In this document: positions 14,372-27,888 of the stretch, piece by piece
Position numbering within the stretch: position 1 is the first letter of the stretch
Layout of the letters: every line of letters starts with the position of its first letter
Origin: Epichloe hybrida
Lineage: Eukaryota; Ascomycota; Sordariomycetes; Hypocreales; Clavicipitaceae
DNA length: 64,000 nt
Assembly: GCA_019022495.1 (NCBI GenBank)
Contig: JAFEKR010000001.1
Coordinates: forward strand, 3,720,001 to 3,784,000
Direction of reading: 5' to 3'
Notes under the pieces: generated by a model
Told to the model about the DNA's origin: nothing
Database searches by the model: none
The model's input: the letters and a program-made list of their open reading frames with translations, nothing else
Program-made: the position numbers and the translations under genes

Positions 14372-14940
14372 TGATTTTTAATTTTTTTTGGGGTCATTGG
14401 CTGTGGCCAATGCATCTAATTTTCAAGGAACCAAAAAAATTACTAGCAATACCCAGCTAGTGCTACATGTAACAACCAAATTCAATAATCACCGTAGTTA
14501 GGTAAAACATAAAAGGAATAAGCTTTAAGCTACAAATTTAAGGGCTGAAAAGTTAATACAAAGTTTATAACAAACTTTATAGCTACGATTGCGCAAGAGT
14601 TATAATTCGCGACTGCAGTCAAACTTAAATCCATTTGAGTTTTACTTATAGCATAAATTAATATAATTCCCCCTTCCTCTACGACCGTGTTTGTTCTATC
14701 TCTCTATATCTCTTCCATCTTATAACTTATCCTTTAAAGCTCTAAGGTAAACTAAAAAAAAAACACAACTCATCCTCACTTGACTCCACTCCAATTCGAA
14801 ACCAACAAACGCACTGCACAATCCACAGGTAGGTCAAGGGCTACTAATTAACCAATTGACAACTAACTAATCAGAAAATAGTATGGCCAAGGGTGACCAC
14901 AAGCCAGGGGCTATAACCACTAGGCTACAGAACCTAATGG
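14372..14940 (-). mobile_element. tRNA-derived SINE in Copia-1 RNase H
   Basis: A 569-bp insertion flanked by a perfect 17-bp duplication, CTAGGATATATACTTAT, at 14355-14371 and 14941-14957. On the minus strand its head (from 14940) carries a tRNA-like A box (TAGCCTAGTGGTTATA) and, about 125 bp further, a B-box-like GGTTTCGAATTGG. Its tail (to 14372) is A-rich, CCAAAAAAAATTAAAAATCA. Pol III boxes, an A-rich 3' end and a long duplication are the hallmarks of a SINE moved by target-primed reverse transcription. Copia-1 coding continues across the site when the insert is removed. Confidence 0.8.
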
Positions 14941-15880
14941 CTAGGATATATACTTATCCTAGCAAATAAAGACTACACTAATAGCAAGTTCATAATTAAA
15001 GGTAATATTATACACTTTAGCTTAACAAAGAGTAAGAGAGTTACGCGAAGCGTGCTTACCTTAGAAGTCTATAGTATAGTAGCTAGTATTAATATAGCTT
15101 ACGTAATTGTAACCACCCTAAACTTAGTTACTAACTAACTAAAGCTCCTAAAGATCCTAGTTATTACATATACGGATTCATACTCCTTATATAAGTGCCT
15201 TATTAAGCTTAGTATAACAAAGGAGAAATGCCTAATAATTAATATTATGGCCCTTTAATAGTTATATAAACACTAAGAACTCTATAAGATCTAATAGATT
15301 AATAGAGAGAATAACCTAGCTAATACCTTTATAAAGGCATTACCTAATAAGGCCCTTAAGAGCTTTATCTTAACTAACTAGATAACTATCTGGATAAAGG
15401 GATAGGTTACTTACGTGTAACACACATGTAGTAAGAGGAAAAGGTAATTCTCTAGGAGGATAGCTATAGGGATAAGATAGTAATACGTAGGGGATCTACG
15501 CCCCTATAGTTAATATCCCTAGCGGCTATAATTACGCTAGCCCACTAGGCCCTCCTAGTAAACCATAGAAATTAACAGTAGTGTGTAGGAGAATAAAGGT
15601 ATTACTAAGGAGGAGGAAGACGTTGTATACGCACTATAGTGTGGTATATATATTATTTTAAGGAAAAGAAGGGATTTAGAAGGACTTACTTATCCTTATA
15701 AAGACTCATAGGCTAAGTAAGATTATTATTTCCCTTTTATTAGCAACTATACGCCTAGATAGGCTATAAGTTCTTTTCCTAATACCCCCTATTAATTACA
15801 TTCTTAATTTATCTTTCCTTTTTCTATTTCTATAATTAATATTACGTGTTAATAATTATATTAAAAGAGAGAAGTTCTAG

Positions 15881-16187
15881 TGTTAGAACAAAGGTAATAT
15901 TAATTACGTGTCATAGCTATAATTACCTAGCAAAAGCTTAGGCTACGCGCGGACCCTACACGTAACCTATAACCTAGCATGTTAATTAGCTAGGAAATGT
16001 AGGGATATAAACACGCAACCCCTTTTCCCTTTATGTATTATAACTTCTAGCTTTTTACCTCTCTTTTCCTATAACTTAATTAATCATAACAATAGATAAC
16101 GCAGCCTAGAATAGATAATCAATGATAATACTATTCTTCGGGCTCACGACTGTATTACATTGAATTCAATACCCTGTGAATCCAACA
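15881..16187 (+). repeat. Copia-1 3' LTR
   Basis: It is 307 bp, the same length as the partner at 973. Here the first ~105 bp are RIP-mutated and the remaining ~200 bp are unmutated, which is the opposite of the 5' LTR. The ATATT target duplication follows directly. Confidence 0.92.
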
Positions 16188-18135
16188 ATATTACCTTATG
16201 TATTTAACTTATTAGATTATAGTTATTATAAACTATCTAAATCATAAGTACCTAGTTATAAAGCTAAAGCTATCTAGTAGGTAAGTAATAGCGTTAGATA
16301 AGCTCTGTTTATTTAATTTTAGGATTAAATATTATATAGGTAAGCTAAACCCTACTAATGCCCTATTAAGAAGAGTAAATTATATTAGTAAGAAGTATAA
16401 GGTAAAGGCTATATCCTTATAGCTACCTAACTTCTTAGCTAAGTTTTTAGATACTAAGTAGTAAGGGTACTATATATATAATAGTGTAGTTATAGGCCCT
16501 AAGGTTATATTATTTAGTGTAATTAATAGTTTATTATAAAAGCGTTATAAGGGCTATTTAAGCCTCTAGGGTTTTAAGAAGATATAACTTTATTATATTA
16601 TTAAGAAACCTAATAGTCCTATAAAGCTTGTAAGTAGTACGCTAACTAGGTTTACTTATTATAAGTAGTAAGGTTATACCTTATCTATATTTTCTAATGT
16701 TTTTATAAGTCTAGTAAGCCTATAGGTTAGGAGTCTAGCTAGGTTAGTAGTTAGTAAGTAGTATAGGTGCCCTCTTAAAACGCTACTTAGCTATAATTTA
16801 TCTATAAGTCTAAAAGTATACTATAAGCTAGCTACTTATAGTAGTATTATAGTAAGAATATAGGTAGTCTAGTAAACCTCTTCTAAGTTTATATATAATG
16901 CTTATCCTATATATATAGAATTAGAGACTTTAATTTAAGTTATATTATTTTAAGTATAGTAAGGTAATAACTTTACTATAGGTTAGAGGAAGCTGCTTAA
17001 GAGTAGTAACCTAGAAGCATTATAAATATAGTTTATTAGGCCCTCTAAGCTATTAATATTTAAGAATAGAGTTTTTATTCTAGTTAGTATAAGAAAGGAA
17101 GTTATACTACTTACTTATAATAACCTAGTAGTAGGCCACTAGGGAGTTAGCAAGACCCTCTATTAGATTATAAGTTAGTATTACTAGCTAATAATAAAGA
17201 AAAATACTAAGTTATATATATAAACTTATATAAGCTACTAGACTTTAAAGCTAAGGCACTATAAACCTTATAGTAAGCTAGCTACGCTACTAGTGCCTAA
17301 TTAGCCTTTTTAAGAATTATTAATAAACTTTATTATAGGGCTACCGCCTATAAAAGATATAAACTAGACTTATAATATAATCTTAGTTATTATAAACTAT
17401 TTAATAAAATATAGTATTTATATCCTTATTTTAATATATATAACTAGTAATAGGTTAGCTACTATATTCTTAGAATATATTTTTAGGGATTATAGCGCTC
17501 TAGAGGGTATTATTATAGACTATAGTTTAACCTTTACTAGTGGGTTTTAGATAACCTTTTACTATCTTATTATAACTAAGTAGTAACTAAGCACTGCGTT
17601 TTACCTATAGATAGATAGTTAGATAGAATATTTAAACTAAGTTTTAGAGTATTATTTAAGAGCTTTTACTTACTTTAACTAAACTAATTAAGCTAATAAC
17701 CTTTTAATAGTATAGTTTGTGTATAATATAAGCGCCTATTTAACTTATAGCTATACCCTAGCTAAGGCACTATAAGGCTATAACCCTAGGGGACCGCAGT
17801 AAGTAGTTATAGATATTCCTATAGTAAATAACTAGGTAAAAACTTATACTATTACGCTAAAAGATAGATATATAGTAATTAAGTAGCTTCTAAGTAACTT
17901 ATAAGCCTAGTATATAAAACACTATAATAAGAAGCAGACCCTAATAAAGTTTAGTGTAAGTAACTATATTTTATTATCTATAAAGAATATTAACTTATAG
18001 TAACCTAGTAGGAAGCTAAGTGTAAGGTACCTAGGCTCTTATAAAATTAAAAAGGTAATTAGTACCTATAGACTTATATACTAATTAAAGCTACTACCTA
18101 GAATATATCTATATAATATTTTTAATATTACTAAC
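16188..18135 (+). mobile_element. Gypsy-1, second segment (RNase H end and integrase)
   Basis: It continues the frame interrupted at 972. An integrase zinc-binding region and core can be read around 17100-17650 (GH-GVSKTL-like start near 17131), with stops only as TAA/TAG. It ends at the Copia-2 insertion; CTAAC at 18131-18135 is repeated at 24512-24516. Confidence 0.85.
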
Positions 18136-18431
18136 TGTTGGAACAAGCATGATATTAACAAGGGTGCGCGCCTCTGATTGGGTGGGCGCGTTGCATCGCG
18201 GACCCACATATCTGGCCCGACCGCGCCGCGATCGGAGTTGGCACATGTGGCCTCTTCGCTGATGACCCTAATTAAGGCCCCTTTTCCTATAATAAATAGC
18301 GCACCCTCTTTGCTTCTATTTAATCTCTCTTTTGCTTGCTTTAATAGACTAGAATATATAATGATTACGTGTAATTTAGTCCACCCTAAAAACCCTACGC
18401 GTAGGTTAATAGTATCCTATAGATACTAACA
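18136..18431 (+). repeat. Copia-2 5' LTR
   Basis: 296 bp, TGTTGGAAC to ATACTAACA, with a GC-rich unmutated first half and RIP changes concentrated in the last ~100 bp. A TATA-like CCTATAATAAATAG lies near 18286-18299. Confidence 0.92.
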
Positions 18432-21400
18432 CTAATTAGTGGTTATCTCTATAAATACCATAGATTAGTAAGGTTTATAGAAGAGGCATTAGTATTAAGG
18501 ACTTGCCTTATAAAAGAGAAAGTGCTACTCTAAGATACTAAATATGCTAAGGAAGAAGTATATTCTAGCTTTCCTTTTACCTTAAGTAACTACAACTAGC
18601 TCTATGCTAAATCTAAGCTTATTAACTTGATTAAGGCCTGGTTAGTAACTAACCTAACCTATCTTTATTTATTTAATTAGCGCGTCCATTACGCAAATAA
18701 ACCCTTAGAAGCGTGTTTATTAAACGATTAAGGCCTAGTTAGTAACTAACCTAACCTATCCTTAATTATTTAATTAAACCTACTAAGGGGCGAAGACAAT
18801 AGCTTTACTTATAATCCTTTAGACTTCTATTAATTCTCTATTTCCCTTACCCCCCTATTTACTACTAATATTATAGTAGAACATTAAGATTAACCAGAGG
18901 GATCTAGAGCCTAAGATATTCCCTTTAATTATAAACGCACCTTCCCCCCTAAGGATACTAGAAGAGAAGCTAATCTATAAGTTATATCTTACCTCCTTAA
19001 CTATATATCCCCTAATTTACACTAATATATCACGTAATAAGCACTAGAGAATAAGGAATTATTTAATCTTAAAGTAAACACCACCCCTAAAGAACTCATA
19101 GCCTAGATTCTTATTAAGAAAGTAACCTATAAATATAAGAACCTATACCTATAAACCCTATCTACTATCTTTAGTAATAACTTTAGAGGATAGAAATAAG
19201 AAATATTCTAAGTAGTAAATCCTAAAGCTATAAAGAGTCTTTAAGACTTTCTCTTCTTTAGTAGCGTCTACATAGACTTATAGAGTTACTATAAGATAAT
19301 AGTCTTACTTAAAGATATTATTAACTACAATAGATTCTATAATTAGAAAGAAGAAGAAATATAGGAAGTTACTAGGAAGTATTCCCCCTTTAAGAGGCAA
19401 ATAGCAGAGAAAGACTTCTATAAAGACCTCCTTCCTATTAGTATCCCTTCTTTTAGAGATTAACCAAAGTAACTAATCGCTCTATGTTATTCCTAATCCC
19501 CTTAACTACCGTAATTACTCCTATTCTATTCCTAGATTCTATTATACCAATCCCTAAGCATACTAAGTGTGAGGCAAAGGCGTAATAGCAGAGGTAATCC
19601 CCTTATTACAAGCCCTTAACCACAACCCTAGACCCCCCTTATTTCCCCTCCTATAATAAGGCACCATAATCCCCCTCCGCAATCTAGGACTATAGCACCT
19701 CTTCTATAAGATTTAATTATCCCTATTTCCCCTTAGGAGATAGGCTAACCCTTATTAAAGTAATTACTTAATCTTAACAAATTCTATAGTAATAAGAGTA
19801 TTAAGTATAGCGCTAGGGAGTATAATATTCTTAATATTAAGCTCTTAACCTATTAAAGGAAGTGTAAGATACTAGGAATTACATAAGAATAGTTAGGCTA
19901 TAGTTTCAAGTTTATACTAAAAGGAAGACCTCTATAGTACTTCTTAGAGAACCTTTTAGGCTAAGGAGACCCCTAAGATCTCCTAACTCTTATCCGTAGG
20001 ATTAGGCAGAAGTTTAAGATGGATAATATGTATTAAAAAAACCATCTATTATAGGGAAGATTACAACTGCTTACGATTATCTAAGAGAACCCTAGTAAAT
20101 TAAAGATTAAGTGCTTTAAAGACTTTATAATAAAGCTTTTAAATCTCTAAAGGGCAAATCCTTATAGATCCTAGTTAGAATTAGACCTCCGTAGTTAGAT
20201 TCTAAATGCTTGCAAAGGAATCCTAGAATATAGGGCCTGCATTATTAATCCTCCCGTTAACCTCTAATGCTTTTATGAACGGATAAGGATATTAATTAGC
20301 AAATCTAAAGCTTTAATTAATTAGTAGTAGTTCCCTACAGAAGCTAGCACTAAGGAACACTTTTAGACTAACTATAAGTATAACAGAAGAGATAAGGAAG
20401 CCTAGTATAGTTAATTTTCATTAAAGAGCAAGCCTTAATGCTTAAAAAAGTGTTATATATATGGCAAAGAAGGTTATTAGTTAACCAAACACTTAGATAA
20501 GGACTAGAAGAAGGCATTCTAATGATTTAAGAATTACTCTTGCACGGACTTAATAGCTTCTTTATATAATGCGTTCCTAACATAGTATAAAGGCAATAAT
20601 AATCCCGAATTAGCTAAGAACAATAATATTAACTAATATCTAATAGAACTCGGTTTTGGCAAAGAAGATAGCAATAGCTAAGTGCCTACGAGCTTCTTTA
20701 CATACAGGACCACCTATAATAGCTATGTGACCACTAAGATTCTTATAAGTAAAGTAATGACTTATGCTCTAGTTAAGAAGAATCTATTTGATTTTCAGGA
20801 ACTAGATAAGGCACTAAGCGCATTTACACTTAAAGGACAATATTCATCTAGAACCTTTAAAGGTATTATGGCTAACACAAGTGCTACAGGATGTTTATTA
20901 GCAAGCTACCCTTAATTCTTGGCTTTACAAAGTGTAATACTAACTGTTACACTTAATAAGTTAGATACTAGGAAAATAAAGATTAAATTTAGCCCTGGAG
21001 AACTAATTAAGGCACTTAGATTAATTAAAGTGCTAACTCTATTTGGAATTATCCTCTTTTAGGTAATCCTTACGAACACTCCCTTTCTCTTATGCCTTAA
21101 TAATATGACCTGCCTAAAGATTGATTTCTATATATTAGAGAATGTTCTATAGTAAGGGAATATTAAGGTTCCTATTATGTGCAAATGGGGGTATGTGTGA
21201 ATGCTTCTTAACAAAGAAGAAAGTGTTGCTTAGAGTTATCTCACAGAGATTAAGCTCCGCTAATTACATTAATGCTTTAGACACCCTTTAGTTTAATATC
21301 TTTATAATTTACTATGTAAATTAGGGTATAAGGTTAAGTTTAAAGCTATTAAGAAACTAACTAAGGTTTGCTAGCAGTGCTAATTACACGTGGATAGCCT

Positions 21401-24215
21401 ATATTAGTTTAAATTCACTCTTTGGGATAAATGTGCCTATAATTACGAAATTATTGTGGATATTATGTATCTTAATAGTAACCACCCTGTTCTATAAGTC
21501 ATTAATATAGCTACATCCTTTAATACAGCTAGATTCGTTAAAGATATCTTTATAAAGACCACATAGGAAGCACTCTATCTTTACTAAATTAATGTCTATC
21601 TAGGCCCCCTAGATTTAATTGTTATAGATACTGGAATAACCTTTAGAGGTAAGGAATTCAAGCAGCTTGCGTTATTAATAGCGATTAAGATTAAAGATAT
21701 CCCTATTAAGGCTTACTATAGTATTAGTAAGGTTAAGCAATATTACAGGCCGCTCCGAAGAGCCTATGATATTATCCGACGGGAATGCCTAATAACGCTA
21801 GAGCCTATGGTATTATAAATAGTAGTTAAAGCTATGAATAACACCGTAGGATTAAATAGTCTTATGCTAATAGTCCTTATTTTCGGCGCGTATCCTTGTA
21901 TAGTTAAGGAATTGCCTCTATCACTAGATATCATATAGCAAGCCCTTGCAATCTAACTGGCGATAAAGGAAGTTAAGTGTATTTATACCTAGCGGAAAGT
22001 TAGTGATGCCCTTGCTATAAGGAACGGTCCTAATACCTTTACAACCGTTAGCCTCCTACTAGGATTGCTTGTATGCATGTGGCGTAAAGGTAAGGGATAG
22101 GTAGGCCCCTATAAACTATTAGCTATAAAGGGCGAGACCTACACTCTTAAGCTCCCTTAAGGCCCTAAGGCCTTTAGATTAATGTTTATTAGGCCTTTTT
22201 ATGAAGATCCTAATGAAGAGAGACCTCCTAAGAGCGTAGATGACTAAGACGCCTCCCTATAGCCTATGGCCACCCCTCCTGCTAATCCCCTAAGGCGAGG
22301 ACCTAGAAGACCTTAGAAGAACCCCCTTGTTATTATATCTGATGTTAATTATGTAGATTAAATAAAAGATAAGACTAATATCTTTCTATTAGCTAAGGAA
22401 AGCTCTGACCTTAAGCTTGTAATCTGATTATGTAAGGAAGGAATTATTAAGACCCCTAGTGAACCCTTTAAGCTGTTTACTAAAGCTAAGATTAATTCTC
22501 TAATCAAACAAGGCATATTTAAATTTATTAAGTATGATAAAAGAGAGTATAGTAGAGTTTGAATTTTTAATTCCTGTATTATTAACGAGGTAAAGGGCAA
22601 GATAATAGATCTATATAAGAAGTTAAGGCTTGTAATCTAAGGTTATAGCAATAAGAAGAAGCTAGCGATCCTTACACAGGCCCTAATAATCTAGCGAGCT
22701 AGCTAGCGATTGATCCTTGCGATAGCACCTGTGTTATTATTACTAGGCCTTATCCTCTGGCTTTACGATATTACATAGGCCTATGTGTAAGCACGAACGC
22801 TTCTTAGTTATATAATCCTAGCCCGAATCCCTATCTAAATCCATCACCTATACCCTATAGGTATAATAATGCAAGTGATTAAGCCTTTATATAGTATTAC
22901 AGAAGCCAGTACCTACTAGTAGGTAACGTATTATTATTACTATAGAGAAATGCTCTAGATAATAACCTCTACGTTTAACCTGTGCCTGCTTATGATAACA
23001 AAGGAGAACCTAACCTTCGCGTGTATAAGGATGTAGACTAATGATATAATTAGACTATCTAACCGCGAGTTCTCTTAATAAGAGAAAGATTAATTAAAAG
23101 CTACTTCTTTTGCTGCTAAGCCAAAGTAAATCCTTTCCATAGGGAACCCACTAACCTTTAATAGTAGTATTATTACTCTTAAAAATAATATAATTACGCT
23201 AAGGTAGGAGGGCTAGAGTAGAAAGCTTTAGTTAATCCCGCTAACTAATTTAAAACAGGCATATATAGAATAACAAGCTTAAGGCGCGTACATTGCCTCG
23301 ATCTGCTAACCTAAAGCTTGCTTTAACCTCTCTATTGCTATATAACACTAAAAGCTATTACCTTAAGATATAAAGAGCCTAAACTAACGGATTCAATAGT
23401 AAATTAATAATCTAAGCTAAGGATTAAGGTTTATACTATTTAATCTTAAAAAGGCAAAGCTTTTTATATTTATAAATAGATTATTTGCTAATAACTAGGA
23501 CCTTACTTCCTAGCTAGGCTACGTGCTTATCCTAGCTAGTAAAGTCTAAGAGGAAAGCACCTTTATAATCTAAGGTAATATTATACACTATAGCTCTACT
23601 AAGAGTAAAAGAGTTACAAGAAGTATGCTTACCTCTGAGATCTATGGTATGGTTGCTAGTGCTAATATAGCTTACGTGGTCTTAATAATGCTTAGGTTAA
23701 TTACTTATTAATTAAACCTCCCTATGATTCCTGTTATTATTTATACTAATTTATACTCTTTATATAAATGCCTTATTAAGCTTAGTACCACAAAGGAGAA
23801 GCGTCTTATAATTAATATTATAGCCCTTTGTTAATTATATAAGCGATGAGAGATCTACAAGATTAGATAGATTAATAGGAATAATAACCTTGCTAATGTA
23901 TTTACAAAGGCATTGCTAAATAAGGTATTTAAGAGGTTTATTACGAGTAACAAGGCGACTATTAGGATGGAAGGGTGGGTTACGTAACCGTAATGTTTAT
24001 GTTAATCTAACGAGATTAAAGGTGTTAAGAATTAGGCTTACTTATCCTTATACAGGCTTATAGATTAGATTTTATCGTTTATTATACCCCTTCCCCTTAC
24101 CCTTTTCTTATAATGTTATTTATGATTATTTAATCTTATTTGTTCCTTAATTCCTATTTACTTCTCTTGTTAATATTATGCGTTAATAATCGTGTTAAAA
24201 AGAGAGAGTTTCTAG

Positions 24216-24511
24216 TGTTAGAATAAGTATAATATTAACAAGGGTGCGCGCCTCTGATTAGGTAGGCGCGTTATATCGCGGACCTATATGTCTGGCCTGA
24301 CCGCGCCGCGATCGGAGTTAGCACATGTGGCCTCTTCGCTAATGACCCCGATTAAGGCCCCTTTTCCTATAATAAATAGCGTACCCTCTTTACTTCTATT
24401 TAATCCCTCTTTTGCTTGCTTTAATAGACTAGAATATATGATAATTACGTGTAATTTAGTCTACCCCGAAAACCCTACGCGTAGGTCAATGGTATCCTGT
24501 AGATACTAACA
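24216..24511 (+). repeat. Copia-2 3' LTR
   Basis: 296 bp, with a mutated start (TGTTAGAATAAG) and an unmutated end (GGTCAATGGTATCCTGTAG). It is followed by the CTAAC duplication. Confidence 0.92.
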
Positions 24512-26614
24512 CTAACCTTAAACTATTTATAGGGGACCTATCTAGTGTAAAAGATATATCCTTACTATAAGATAATATTATAGATAATAAGCAGGAGTTT
24601 AAAGTTAAAAGAATTATATTATATTATTATAATAGGAGATATTAGAAATACCTAGTTAAATAGAAGGGCTATAATACTTTAGAGAATTCTTAGGTAAAAA
24701 AAAGAGATTTTATTATAATAGATATTATTAAGAATTATAAGTAATAACTAAGTAGTTAGTTCATGGATATAGAGGTGTATTTAATAGAGTTTAAGTACTA
24801 GTAGTAATATATAAAAAAAAATCCAGATAATTTCTTAGATAACCTAACTTATAGCTACTTTATACTAATTACTTTATTAATATATTACCTACTAGGCCCT
24901 TAGTAGTCTTACTAGTAATAATAGGGGCAGAGAATTTATCCTTATTATTAGAAGAATCCCCCTCTCTATACACATATATACAAAGCTTACTAGGGAGGTC
25001 TAGTAGCCTAATATAAGTAGGAAGCGTAAATATATTAGTAGTAAGCTACTAGTAAGTTAGTAAAGCTATAAGCTAGAGTATAAGAAGTATATATAAATAG
25101 AAGATTCTATATAATAAAATATAAACTATTAGAAATATTAATCTAGACTTCTAGATTAATAGTATTATTAAGTAGTAATATAGTAACTTATTTATTAGTA
25201 TTAGCCTTATATATAACTTCTACTATAAGCTATACTTACCTTACTTACCTATGTTTATTAGTATTTTTAGTAATTAGGAGTGTATTATAAAGTTTATATT
25301 TTATATATATTAGATACTAGTAGTATATTAGTAGTAACTAAGTTATAGAAATAAGAGATATATATATTATTAAGAAAGTATAGATTATTATTAGGATTAC
25401 TATAAGTATTAATACACTTAAAGAGTATAAAGTATAACTAAGTAAACTAAGTAATATACTAGTAGTATATTAGTATATATATTAGTAGTAGGAAAGGGAG
25501 GATAAACCCTAGCGTAGTCCTTATTATTATATATATAATAAGCATATTTTATTAAGTTATTTATATAAGTTAGGAGTAATATATAGTAAGATAGTAGTAA
25601 AGTTATACTTAGAGAATTAGTATATTAGGTTAGGATAGATTTACCCTTAATAATATATTATAGCTTTATATTATTACTATCTTTAGATATAATAGCCTAT
25701 ATTATAACTTACTATATATAGTAAATATAAGGAATTTTTATTTTACTAGTACTACTAGCTATAAGTTAGTAAGGTAAGCACTAGGGGGACCTAGATATTA
25801 TATTTATATAGAAATTTTAGAAGCTAAATATTTCTTACTAAAAGACTTTAAAGGGGATATTATAGGAGTTTTTAAAATAAAAGAAGATAGTAGTAATAAA
25901 GTAGTTACTTATATTAAAGATATTATTAACTACTAGTAAGTTAGTAGTAATATACTATAAGAAACTTATAGGTAAAAGGTAAGCTACTAATATTTTAGTA
26001 TTTAAGAGAATTTAGATATTTTAGATAAGGATAAATATAGATAATAAAGTAATACTATAGGATATTAGTAATTACTATAAAAGAAGCTATAAAGCTACTA
26101 GCTTATAGGTAAGGGTAACTTATAATACTAAGGGAGAATATAAAGGGAAGAAAAGTATATAAAAATAAGGGAAAGTAAGCCTTTTTTATATTAGCCCTAG
26201 ACCCCTAAGTAATTTACGTGCTATATATAGCTAATCTAGGAATTATAATATTTATAGTTATAGCTACTACTAGTAAATACATACACTAGCTATAAACTCC
26301 TAGTGAGATTAATATAATATTCCTAATATTAGATAAGAAGTTATTTATTTTAAATAGTGTGCGTTACCCTATCTATTTAACCTAATTATAAAACTTAATA
26401 TAAGTAGTTTACTTACTTAGTACTAATAACTTATTAGATAAAGGTATATATATTAAAGGTAATAAAGTAGTAAGTATATAGCTATCTATAATCTAGATAT
26501 TATAAGAAGGATTACCTAGGTCCTAATAATATTTACCTTATTATTTAAAGTAAATATAATACTATACACTAATAGTATAGCTAGTAATATAAATATTACT
26601 ATAGGTTATATATA
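24512..26614 (+). mobile_element. Gypsy-1, third segment: chromodomain and 3' non-pol block
   Basis: The integrase tail and a chromodomain-like stretch lie at about 24515-24740 (YLVK-KGYNTLENS-like words). About 1.9 kb follows that matches, in reverse orientation, the 4880-6660 block of Gypsy-2 but contains no pol domain. The segment ends where a 15-bp sequence (26600-26614) is duplicated around the next insertion. Confidence 0.8.
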
Positions 26615-27803
26615 CTACACAGCGGATTAGACACGGAACCGAGCCGCAACAGAGGCGATTGTTACCTGGTGGCATTAATAGTTCCGAACCTAACAGTCGA
26701 AACACGCGTTAGTAGCCGCCCCTATCTAGCAAGTTAGCCTTATTACTAAGCTAGAGTAGGGCTAACTTACTAATAATAAGATAGCACTAATACCTAAGGT
26801 CCTAAATTAAATAAGACTCGTAGGACATGTATTAGACTTCTCTTAGTATACTAAGCTAAGGCAAATTAGTAGCAGACTAGGCCTAGAATAAAGGTAAATA
26901 TAACTTATAGATAGACCCTTTTCTATTACTTACGTGTATTACTTCTTAGTTATAAACTTCCTTAGGAAGTCCTTATACTTATAGGATTCCTAGGCGGATT
27001 AAAGCTAGATAAGTAGTAATACTAAAGTACTTATAGCTTCTAGCGCTATTATACTAGATTTATTCTAAATCTATAGTAAATGTTAGTAAATAACCTAATC
27101 CTAGCCTAGGATAGCCTTAAATAGCTAGAAAGAAAAGAAAAACCTATAGGAAGTTTAATATAAAGAGAAGAAAGAGACTAAGACCCTAGGGGGAGGAGAG
27201 CTCTTTTTTATACTTATAGAGAGGAGGGGGGGGAATAATTTAAATAACTTACTTAAAAACAAAATATAATATAATTAACAAATCTAATAATATATAAGTA
27301 ATCTTAACCTAGGACTATACTAGTCTAGGGCTATAACTACCCTCCCCTTATACTAATTAAATAAAACTAGGTACTTAGACTTTACTAAATATATAAGGTA
27401 AAGGTAAGCTAGAGATAGCTAAAAAGTAAGGCTATAAAAGAGTTAGTATAAAAGTAAATAAGAAGTAAATTAACGCTATAAATCTAGATTTACTTTACCC
27501 TAGCCTAAAGTAAAGAGACTTAGGATAAATATATTATTACACTAGAATATAACTAGAAGGGGCTTATTTTATATATTTTTCCTTTCTTTTTTCTTTTTAA
27601 TAGAATAAGGCTAGTGTAAGCTAGTAACAAACACCTATAATAGGAAACATACTAAGCGGCGCAGACCTATGATAGGGCTAGCGCTAGCCTGTACATAGAT
27701 ATAAGGGGGTTTTTCTTCCTAGTATAGGGTTTTCCCTTTTAACTTAGTAGTAGGAGTACTAGTAATAGCCATCTATAGAGCTAACTAGCGTAGATAATAT
27801 ATA
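26615..27803. mobile_element. Unclassified insertion with 15-bp target duplication
   Basis: Comparison with Gypsy-2 shows about 1.19 kb of extra DNA here, bounded by TATAGGTTATATATA at 26600-26614 and 27804-27818. The left ~100 bp are GC-rich and unmutated (GCGGATTAGACACGGAACC region). The rest is AT-rich with a purine run GGAGGGGGGGG near 27222-27231. A 15-bp duplication without LTRs or evident terminal inverted repeats suggests a LINE or SINE-type fragment. No tRNA boxes or coding domain were recognised. Confidence 0.5.
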
Positions 27804-27888
27804 TATAGGTTATATATAGTAAATATATACTAGCTAAGTAGCTCTTTATAATTAAGAATAATTATATATTAGGGGGGTAGTATATTAT

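Larger units (their letters stand above)
973..16187 (+). mobile_element. Copia-1 LTR retrotransposon, nested in Gypsy-1 and itself interrupted
   Basis: Two 307-bp LTRs (973-1279 and 15881-16187) start TGTT and originally ended CCAACA. They are flanked by the 5-bp duplication ATATT. Internal order is gag (about 1700-3560, with a degraded CCHC zinc knuckle near 3478-3530), protease, integrase (about 4290-4605 and again from 12423), reverse transcriptase (about 13200-13900) and RNase H (about 14300-15420), which is Copia order. A polypurine tract (AAAAGAGAGAAG) lies at 15863-15874 just before the 3' LTR. Gypsy-2 and a SINE are inserted in it; without them the element is about 6.8 kb. All frames are broken by TAA/TAG stops. 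Confidence 0.9.
18136..24511 (+). mobile_element. Copia-2 LTR retrotransposon inserted in Gypsy-1
   Basis: A 6376-bp element with 296-bp LTRs and a CTAAC duplication. Plus-strand order: gag (about 18850-20680, CCHC zinc knuckle near 20447-20490), a protease-like open piece at 20682-20915, integrase (about 21260-21860), reverse transcriptase (about 22350-23060), and RNase H (about 23430-23970). A polypurine tract AAAAAGAGAGAGTTTCTAG sits at 24197-24215. It is less decayed than Copia-1, with open stretches of 70-80 codons surviving, but it still has many RIP-type stops. It is the same family as Copia-3. Confidence 0.9.

Noticed and set aside
18178..18429. 83-codon and 73-codon open frames at 18178 and 24288 as genes
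   Set aside because: They lie inside the two Copia-2 LTRs and reflect the GC-rich unmutated LTR part.
20682..20915. 77-codon frame as an independent gene
   Set aside because: It is a surviving open piece of Copia-2 pol (protease region).
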